A stretch of 10,115 nucleotides of DNA from contig JAOUJL010000039.1 in the NCBI GenBank assembly GCA_029883255.1, forward strand, positions 1-10,115, written 5' to 3'. Positions 6,981 to 10,115 of this stretch are shown in pieces; the first letter of the stretch is position 1, and every line of letters starts with the position of its first letter. The position numbers and the translations under genes were made by a program. This DNA is from Candidatus Bathyarchaeota archaeon (GTDB lineage Archaea > Thermoproteota > Bathyarchaeia > Bathyarchaeales > Bathyarchaeaceae). The notes beneath the pieces were generated by a model, which searched no databases, was not told the DNA's origin, and worked only from the letters and a program-made list of their open reading frames with translations.

Positions 6981-8627
6981 ATGCAAATACCTTTAAAGAT
7001 TGCTAAATTTGAAAGCCTAGAGAAACGCTTAAGCCGAAAGGTTTGGAGACTAGACTACAGCGATTTAGTGGTGCTTACAACTGTTATGGTTTATGCTGTA
7101 ATTTTTTCTTATCTCACAATCTTGAAGTATTATGCTTTCAGGGTTTATGCGGCAGACCTTGGCATTATTAATCAATCTTTGTGGACTACATTGTTTGCTG
7201 GCCGCTTTTTATATTCAACGGTTGAGTCTCTTTACGTTCCTAGCGGCGTTTTTTTTGCGATACATTTTAGTCCTATCATGTTTCTCATAATGCCTGTCTA
7301 TGCAATTTTTCCTTCGCCGGAAATGTTGCTGGTACTTCAGTCTTCCATCATAAGTTTTGGAGCGGTCCCCATTTTTTGGATTGCTAGGGACGCTTTAAAA
7401 AGCAGGGTGCAGGGGACTATTTTTGCGTTAATGTATTTGTTGTATGCTCCTATCCAAGCTTTAAACTGGCATGACTTTCATATGCAAGCTTTCTTACCAC
7501 TTTTCTTTTCCTTATCGCTTTACTATTTGATGAAGAGCAAGTGGCTAAGATTTTTTGTTTTACTTGTCTTGGCGATGATGTGCGAAGAGCACGCGGCTAT
7601 CGTGGTTGTTTTCATCGGACTTTACGTTGGATGGCGACATAAGGACCAATTGTCTCTACTCGTTAAGGAAAAGACTTTGAAAAGCAAAGAGATTTTGATG
7701 ATGCCGATCACGGTAGCCATGGGCGCTACCTGGTACCTTTTCACTTTATGGTTTAGGAGCACATTATTTTCTATTAACCCTGATCTAGCTTACGAATTCG
7801 TGGGCGCTGGAAATTTCGGTATTCTAGGAGTAACGGATGTCTGGGAAATTCCTTTTGCAGCCGTTTCTCAGCCTTTAAGGTTCCTAGAACTGTTGAGTTT
7901 TGATTGGCAGTTAAAAGGGTTATACATTGTTCTTTTTTTCGCTCCGCTGGCTTTCTTACCCGTTCTTGATAGTGTTATTTTGGCAGCTGTCCCGTGGCTT
8001 GCTTTTTCCATAATGTCTCAGACTGCTGTACATCACGTTCTGTCAAAACATCAGTACAGTGCATATATGATTTCTTTTATTTTTGTTGCGGGACTTCTCG
8101 GGTTCAAGAAGGTGTCGAAATGTGTTGCTGAAAAACACAAATTTGGAGGAGCTAAAGGCTTGTTAATGTTTGTATTAGTCTGCAGTGTCGTTATATCAGT
8201 CGTTTCCAGCCCTTTAAGCCCTGTTCTGAACATTTTCTATCCAAGTTATTATCAAGATGGTGGTTTTCCGCAAGTAACTCATCACGAAGTTTTGCTTAGT
8301 GAAGTGATACAGATGATGCCATCTGACGCGTCTATCTTAACTCAGGACAGAATTTTTCCTCATGTCTCAAGCAGACTATATGCACATGTGGTGCCTACAC
8401 CTCTCTTGAACGATCCATCAAAACGAGATCTTGTAGTCGAGTATGTGAACACTATTATTTCCAAAGTTGATTACATTCTTGTTGACTATAAGTTTGACCC
8501 ATATGTAAGTAATTTTACTGTTTCACTTTTGAACAGTACTGGTAGTTTCGGTCAGTTTGCGTCCGCGGACGTAAACACCATAAGATTGTACAAACGAGGT
8601 TACGCGGAAGCAACAACGTATCTTTGA
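6981..8627 (+). CDS. DUF2079 polytopic membrane protein (GT-C-like), copy 2
   Basis: A 548-residue tandem paralogue of the preceding gene with the same plan: basic N-terminus, roughly ten membrane segments and a C-terminal soluble domain. Across the first loop and next two membrane segments (residues 52-139) more than half the positions are identical by eye. Key segments are YAADLGIINQSLWTTL (56-71) with Asp59, HFSPI (95-99), NWHDFH (162-167), CEEHAA (201-206, close to the acidic KED-type segment usual in the family), and ASILTQDRIFPHVSSRL (450-466). Both proteins end with a LYKRGY motif shortly before the C-terminus. It keeps the acidic pair that copy 1 has partly lost, so the copies may differ in substrate or form a functional pair. 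It lies 30 bp downstream of copy 1 and converges on the epimerase gene with only 23 bp between the stops. Confidence 0.88.
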   Translation: MQIPLKIAKFESLEKRLSRKVWRLDYSDLVVLTTVMVYAVIFSYLTILKYYAFRVYAADLGIINQSLWTTLFAGRFLYSTVESLYVPSGVFFAIHFSPIMFLIMPVYAIFPSPEMLLVLQSSIISFGAVPIFWIARDALKSRVQGTIFALMYLLYAPIQALNWHDFHMQAFLPLFFSLSLYYLMKSKWLRFFVLLVLAMMCEEHAAIVVVFIGLYVGWRHKDQLSLLVKEKTLKSKEILMMPITVAMGATWYLFTLWFRSTLFSINPDLAYEFVGAGNFGILGVTDVWEIPFAAVSQPLRFLELLSFDWQLKGLYIVLFFAPLAFLPVLDSVILAAVPWLAFSIMSQTAVHHVLSKHQYSAYMISFIFVAGLLGFKKVSKCVAEKHKFGGAKGLLMFVLVCSVVISVVSSPLSPVLNIFYPSYYQDGGFPQVTHHEVLLSEVIQMMPSDASILTQDRIFPHVSSRLYAHVVPTPLLNDPSKRDLVVEYVNTIISKVDYILVDYKFDPYVSNFTVSLLNSTGSFGQFASADVNTIRLYKRGYAEATTYL

Positions 8628-8637
8628 ACACATAAGA

Positions 8638-8647
8638 TGCGCGCGCG
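8638..8647. repeat. Alternating CG tract just after a gene end
   Basis: TGCGCGCGCG starts 10 bp after the stop of the second DUF2079 gene and sits in the 23-bp convergent gap. A nine-base match, TGCGCGCGC, recurs at 9909-9917 just after priL. Such an uninterrupted CG alternation is out of character for this AT-rich sequence. Confidence 0.5.
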
Positions 8648-8650
8648 AAG

Positions 8651-9625
8651 TTAACTGAGAGTTTTTCTATCTTCCTTTACTTTCGTTTCTATCCAGTTGT
8701 AGGTTTTTTCTAGTCCTTCTTCAAGGGTTATTTCTGGTTCCCAGCCTAATACATTTCTGGTAAGGGTTATGTCCGCGTTTCTGCCTCTGACTCCTTGTGG
8801 TGCTGTCAAGTTGTATGTTTTTGTTATGGTTTTTCCTGAGATTTTTATGATAATGTCAGCTAGCTTGTCTATTGTGATGAGCCGGTCTGAGCCTATGTTT
8901 ATTGGTTTGTTGTAGTCTGATTCCATGAGCATTGCTGTTCCTTTTACGGCGTCGTCTATGTAGCAATATGATCGCGTTTGTTTTCCATCTCCCCAGATGT
9001 TTATGGTTCCCGGGTCATGAGCTTCTCCCACTTTTCTGCATAGGGCGGCTGGGGATTTTTCTCTTCCGCCTTTATATGTTCCTTCGGGTCCATAGACGTT
9101 ATGATATCTAACTATGCGAATATCCAGGCTGTGGTCTCTTTGGTATGCTTCGCACATTTTTTCTGTGAAGAGTTTTTCCCAGCCGTAGAAGTTGTCTGGG
9201 TCCGCCGGGTAGGCATCTTCTTCCTTTAAGCCTTTCACGTTTGGGTCTGTTTGGCGGTATGTTGGATAAACGCATGCAGAGGAGCTGAACAAAAATCTTT
9301 TCACCTTATTTTGTCTGGCGGCTTCAAGCATGTAGGTGTTGATGAGTACATTGTCATGCATTACTTCGGCGCCTACGGAAGTGATAAATCCAATGCCTCC
9401 CATGTTAGCGGCGAGATTGTAGACTTTGTCGATTCCCTTTGTTGCTAATAGACAGTTTTCCCATTTTCTCAAATCGCATTTGAGCTTTTCTGTATAGTAT
9501 CTCTCTTCGATGTAGTCATCAAACTTTATGTCAGCTATCCTGACAAAGTGCCCCTGTTGACAGAGATGTCTCGCGAGGTGGCTTCCGATGAATCCGCCTC
9601 CGCCAGTTACTAAGATGCGTTCCAT
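8651..9625 (-). CDS. gme: GDP-mannose 3,5-epimerase homologue (extended SDR)
   Basis: A 324-residue extended short-chain dehydrogenase/reductase expected to convert GDP-D-mannose to GDP-L-galactose or GDP-L-gulose in the cytoplasm. The NAD-binding motif TGGGGFIG (7-14) is followed by AANMGGIGFI (72-81), SSACVYP (115-121), YGWEK (147-151), RYHNVYGPEGTYKGGREK (173-190), WGDGKQTRSY (211-220) and PQGVRGRN (276-283). These closely follow plant GME, including the characteristic AADMGGMGFI, GTWKGGREKAPAA and GPEGVRGRN blocks. The expected catalytic residues are all present: Cys118 and Lys190 as acid/base pair, and Tyr147/Lys151 as the SDR pair. Length is about 50 residues shorter than the plant enzyme, which has an N-terminal extension. 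ATG 9625 gives a complete fold; a weak AGAGG lies about 10 nt upstream. It converges on the DUF2079 pair and probably supplies the local glycan pathway. Another sugar epimerase of the same subfamily remains possible. Confidence 0.88.
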   Translation of the reverse strand: MERILVTGGGGFIGSHLARHLCQQGHFVRIADIKFDDYIEERYYTEKLKCDLRKWENCLLATKGIDKVYNLAANMGGIGFITSVGAEVMHDNVLINTYMLEAARQNKVKRFLFSSSACVYPTYRQTDPNVKGLKEEDAYPADPDNFYGWEKLFTEKMCEAYQRDHSLDIRIVRYHNVYGPEGTYKGGREKSPAALCRKVGEAHDPGTINIWGDGKQTRSYCYIDDAVKGTAMLMESDYNKPINIGSDRLITIDKLADIIIKISGKTITKTYNLTAPQGVRGRNADITLTRNVLGWEPEITLEEGLEKTYNWIETKVKEDRKTLS

Positions 9626-9641
9626 TTACTTTGCCTCTTAA

Positions 9642-9824
9642 TCAAGGCTTAATTTCTCGGTCTTCTGAGAGTTGGTCGTTTATGGATTTCACATAAAAGT
9701 TTTTTCTAATTCTGAAGTTGGAAAAGAGGCTCAAATTGAGATTTTTTTGTGGGTCTTCTAAGGTTTTCTCGATTGTAGTAGTGGAACACCTGTAACCACA
9801 CGAACATGCGGGACGCGGCTTCAT
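9642..9824 (-). CDS. Possible small cysteine-containing protein, unrecognised
   Basis: A 60-codon ORF with an ATG start, ending 16 bp before the epimerase start. I do not recognise it. The N-terminus has a compact cysteine cluster, ACSCGYRCS (7-15), which could bind metal. The rest is polar, with no signal peptide or membrane segment. A weak TTTATT about 30 bp upstream could serve a short-leader transcript, and the spacing to the epimerase is operon-like. With no family match and only 60 codons, it may be a chance ORF in intergenic DNA. Confidence 0.25.
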   Translation of the reverse strand: MKPRPACSCGYRCSTTTIEKTLEDPQKNLNLSLFSNFRIRKNFYVKSINDQLSEDREIKP

Positions 9825-9908
9825 ATTTCAATGTGCGTGGAGCGTATCGAGAAATAAACATTGGAACAGTTCAACAGAACTCGATTCTACATACGCTAGA
9901 AATATAGG

Positions 9909-9917
9909 TGCGCGCGC
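9909..9917. repeat. Second copy of the alternating CG tract, after priL
   Basis: TGCGCGCGC, the same nine bases as at 8638-8646. It lies 12 bp beyond the priL stop, mirroring the 10-bp distance of the first tract from the second DUF2079 stop. It might mark transcript 3' ends or be a remnant of a repeat; function is not established. Confidence 0.45.
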
Positions 9918-9929
9918 TTTACCGAAATG

Positions 9930-10115
9930 CTAAGCTTTTTCTTCTTCCTGTCGCTCCACGGAAATCTCCGATTTTACAGTCTTTAGTCTTCTTCGGTAAT
10001 AAGCTAGCGGATGTCGTATTCTTTTACATATTTCGTCTGGACTATGGCAGATTCCGTGAGTGCGTAGTGTGTCGCATCGTGGAGGAATGTACTTTGTTCG
10101 GGATCCTCTCACTCC
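9930..10115 (-). CDS. priL: DNA primase large subunit PriL, C-terminal Fe-S end only
   Basis: Only the last 61 codons and the TAG stop are in the window; the gene continues past the right edge with no start here. The piece contains YIPPRCDTLRTHGIC followed by EICKRIRHPLAYYRRR, the hallmark of the archaeal/eukaryotic primase large subunit C-terminal domain. It supplies three of the four cysteines that ligate the [4Fe-4S] cluster (visible residues 14, 23 and 30); the first cysteine lies outside. The HPLxYY segment after the last cysteine is also conserved. A charged tail, SVERQEEEKA, closes the protein. PriL binds PriS, template and the initiating nucleotide. It is on the same strand as priS but about 9 kb away, with the sugar cluster between. 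A GTG at 10112 is only an internal valine codon. Confidence 0.88.
   Translation of the reverse strand, partial: GVRGSRTKYIPPRCDTLRTHGICHSPDEICKRIRHPLAYYRRRLKTVKSEISVERQEEEKA

Larger units (their letters stand above)
9626..9929. other. Intergenic region between priL and the epimerase gene
   Basis: This stretch of 304 bp has no convincing gene apart from the doubtful 60-codon ORF. It holds the CG tract close to the priL stop, a small palindrome CTCAAATTGAG at 9730-9740, and only weak TATA-like elements: minus-strand TTTATT near 9853-9859 and TTTTAT near 9694-9699. The epimerase promoter should lie here but cannot be placed with confidence. No transposon end, attachment site or RNA gene was recognised. 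Confidence 0.5.

Noticed and set aside
1029..9929. Mobile element or integrated plasmid explaining the sugar cluster
   Set aside because: No transposase, integrase, tRNA attachment site or terminal inverted repeat is present at either end. Only the short CG tracts repeat, and they enclose just the epimerase.

Overview
The window is archaeal chromosomal DNA. Both ends carry pieces of the archaeal/eukaryotic-type replicative primase: the small catalytic subunit (PriS) runs off the left edge and the last 61 codons of the large Fe-S subunit (PriL) enter from the right edge, both on the minus strand. TATA-like boxes (one at a spacing that fits leaderless transcription), occasional Shine-Dalgarno sites and GTG starts also fit an archaeon. 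An uncultured TACK-type lineage such as Bathyarchaeia is a guess that the sequence alone does not prove. No rRNA, tRNA, CRISPR array or transposase was seen.

Layout, left to right. (1) Positions 1-885, minus: priS, with its C-terminus beyond the window. (2) Positions 1029-5021, probably to 5086, minus: a four-gene sugar operon transcribed leftwards. Its order is a DPM1-like GT2 glycosyltransferase, an FAD-dependent amine-oxidase/HemY-type oxidoreductase, a GT4 glycosyltransferase and a second small GT2 glycosyltransferase. (3) Positions 5087-5270: a divergent promoter region. (4) Positions 5271-8627, plus: two tandem paralogous DUF2079 polytopic membrane proteins of the GT-C type. (5) Positions 8651-9625, minus: a GDP-mannose 3,5-epimerase homologue with all recognised catalytic residues, possibly preceded by a small cysteine-containing ORF. 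(6) Positions 9930-10115, minus: the 3' end of priL.

The central 9 kb reads as a surface-glycan or glycolipid assembly cluster. Soluble and membrane-associated GT2/GT4 enzymes would build a lipid-linked or protein-linked glycan at the cytoplasmic face. The GT-C-like DUF2079 proteins would act on polyprenyl-phosphate-linked sugars at the outer face. The epimerase would supply GDP-L-galactose or GDP-L-gulose. No flippase, AglB-type oligosaccharyltransferase or GDP-mannose synthesis gene is present, so the pathway must be completed elsewhere.

The most notable observations are the placement of this cluster between the two primase genes, a probable frameshift at the N-terminus of the first GT2 gene, and a plant-like GDP-mannose epimerase in an archaeal glycan cluster. 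I found no clear evidence of a wholly new defence or mobile system.
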